Assembly: GCA_963738835.1 (NCBI GenBank)
Contig: CAVTYH010000005.1
Span: 434,001-498,000 of the forward strand
DNA length: 64,000 nt
From: CAVTYH01 sp963738835
GTDB lineage: Bacteria > Planctomycetota > Planctomycetia > Pirellulales > JADZDJ01
Direction of reading: 5' to 3'
Position 1 is the stretch's first letter; the number at the start of each line of letters is the position of its first letter. Below are positions 62,611 through 64,000 of this stretch, piece by piece. The notes under the pieces were generated by a model that ran no database searches, was not told the DNA's origin, and saw only the letters and a list, made by a program, of their open reading frames with translations. A program made the translations under genes and the position numbers.

Positions 62611-64000
62611 CTAGCACAACATCGCCCTGCATTCATCTTGCGAAGCGCAGGGCGCTTCGTTTAGCGCCAAGCGAATTCCGTCGCTGTCGCTTGGTTTTGC
62701 ACCGAATCGCACCGAATCGCGCGCTCTGCGCTGCGCCGCGCGTTGCCGCGCCTTCCGCGTCGTAAGTCGTGGCGTCGTCGGTTCCAGTTGCCTGCAGTGT
62801 CGCCGTCTCGGCGTTTGCAGACTGCTGATGGTCGAAATCGGGTAGAGCATCGAGGGCACTCGCAGATCGTGCAGCCGGGCATGGGCGTAACGATCGACCG
62901 TCAACCGTGACGTAGAATGTCGGGCCAACTCTTGGCGCTACCTTCACCGAGGCGCCACCGGCCACGATGCCGGAAATGTACGTGTGACGAGTGCTGTGGA
63001 AGTCGGCCACTTCGCCGGCTGCGTTGCGGTAGCACAGAAAATCCGACTTCTCACGTCGCTGCCGTTCCACTTCGTTGTCTTTGGCATCGGCGATCCAGGC
63101 GGCCCGTGCGGCTTCCAAATCGCTCCGTAGCATCCGCGCGGTGTTTTCGGGCATCGTGGCAAACAGCCGCTCGCCACGCGGCCTAACGGCCAGCCAACCG
63201 CGAATAAGGTCGGCCAGGTCGGACCGCAGCGGTTGCGTATCTTCACGTCGGCGCTTGCTGTACGCCGCTGCCACAATCACCGTTGCGTGGTCGGTCTCCA
63301 GATCGAACGATGCCGGCGTCAGGCTGCGCAACTCCGACGCTCGCAATCCGGTCCCCAGTGCCAGCCGGTAAAGCATCGTCCGATCAGGTCCGGCCAAATT
63401 GTGCATCGGCGTCGTGAGCTGTTCTACGACCCGGCAGCAAATAGCCAACCTCATCCGGCGTTAGTTCGCGCAGCAGTGCCGGCGGTCGGTTTCTTCGTTG
63501 AATCCGCGCAGTCCAACCAGCAAATCGTCGGGGCTCCGCTTTCGATCCACAGCCAACGGGTAAAGCTCTTGATCGACCGCAAGTAGGCGTTGCAAGTCCG
63601 CAGACTCATCGGCCTGCGCTTGGTTTCGTCTTTTGTTTTGCGATTGCCGGCCCGGCGAATCGTGTCGATGGCTTGCATGACACCGGCACCCATTAGACCG
63701 CGGAAAGTTTCGGCTTCGCACTGCCCAATGATGGCTTGAACGTGAGCGATCGTCAGGGCAACGTGCCGCGACGTGTTTTGCCGGGCTTCCAGATGCGCTT
63801 TGTAGTCGGCGACATGTTCGGCGATGGGCCGACGCCCTTCGATGCCGAACCGCTCCAGAGTGGCGTCAATCACGCCGGATCGACGTGCCGCGGCATCGGC
63901 TTCGTACTTCGCGGCCATGCGCTCGGCCGTGGCCTTATCAGTAGTCCGGCTGCACTGGGTTTTGCCGCCGGCCCGGTGTAATCCCACCAACGCGATGTAC
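62611..64000 (-). CDS. Tyrosine recombinase/integrase (partial, two indels)
   Basis: Runs off the window at its 5' end, with probably only 15-20 residues missing. N-terminal part GGKTQCSRTTDKATAERMAA, SAM-like DNA-binding core (HVADYKAHLEARQNTSRHVA, MSLRTCNAYLRSIKSFTRWL), then catalytic residues: Arg in LALGTGLRASELRSLTP, His-x-x-Arg in DFHSTRHTYISGI and, in the next frame, Tyr in RLTVDRYAHARL. Breaks near 63455 and 62955 are simple indels. Convergence on the 3' end of tRNA-Cys is the classical arrangement of an integrated island whose body lies to the right. Confidence 0.85.

Noticed and set aside
60593..62614. Very long plus-strand open frame (over 670 codons) across the esterase region
   Set aside because: It is antisense to a clear alpha/beta hydrolase with a signal peptide and to the 61856-62188 gene; its translation has no domain and runs into the tRNA.

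Overview
The window looks like a chromosomal stretch of a planctomycete (Planctomycetota, probably a Pirellulales-like lineage). The evidence is the style of the proteins: a cytochrome b fused to a c-type cytochrome domain, DUF1573 and multihaem/5'-nucleotidase proteins, a CHRD protein with a PEP-CTERM tail, small membrane proteins beginning with an RFSLRTL-type segment, many paired zinc-ribbon and TPR proteins, and dense families of short dispersed intergenic repeats. I could not run a phylogeny, so the placement is by recognition only.

Layout. 1-5.1 kb: the end of a Gfo/Idh/MocA oxidoreductase, then a leftward cluster ribF - nrnA - Rieske protein - cytochrome b/c. 5.3-14.9 kb: Ppx/GppA-HD phosphatase, CorA, a very large MscK-like channel, and a K+-independent-type membrane pyrophosphatase. 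14.9-25.8 kb (mostly leftward): UbiA-family prenyltransferase with a TIM-barrel partner, ruvB, an LRR protein, two paralogous zinc-ribbon membrane proteins, ruvA, ruvC, cysS, ispF. 26-29.7 kb: a three-part ABC-2 exporter whose two permease genes are separated by small unrelated genes. 30-38.5 kb: an Arg/Gly/Pro repeat protein, a lone Imm27 immunity protein, rpmF, then the fatty acid block fabD-fabG-acpP-fabF, a secretin-like secreted protein, and a ketosynthase homologue lacking the catalytic Cys. 38.7-40.4 kb: an Rhs C-terminal remnant followed without a gap by a small membrane protein. 40.5-51.1 kb: a promoter-hairpins-terminator unit that looks like a small RNA gene, then nusA-infB-rbfA, an HhH-like protein with a histone H1-like tail, a TPR protein, a four-helix-bundle gene inside a perfect inverted repeat, yebC and a Uma2 nuclease. 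51.2-57.2 kb: multihaem cytochrome, DUF1573, DUF4416, clpS, PEP-CTERM and DUF2007 proteins. 57.3-58.9 kb: a complete IS407-like element (4-bp target duplication) splitting an ORF. 59.7-64 kb: HpcH/HpaI aldolase, PHB-depolymerase-like esterase, tRNA-Cys and, abutting it, a tyrosine recombinase that marks the edge of an integrated element running out of the window.

How the genes work together: ribF supplies flavins next to a quinol-cytochrome c reductase pair; ruvA/ruvC/ruvB form the Holliday junction machinery split over about 5 kb; fabD/fabG/acpP/fabF make the fatty acid elongation core; nusA/infB/rbfA is the conserved transcription/translation block.

Two cross-cutting points matter for anyone using this annotation. 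First, at least 20 genes or positions carry single-base indels, most of them one extra base, including in essential single-copy genes and in the tRNA; this is best explained by uncorrected long-read error, and I annotate those genes as single repaired units. Second, short dispersed repeats sit not only between genes but inside or at the edges of coding sequences (cysS, a zinc-ribbon protein, ruvA, an ABC permease, a TPR protein).
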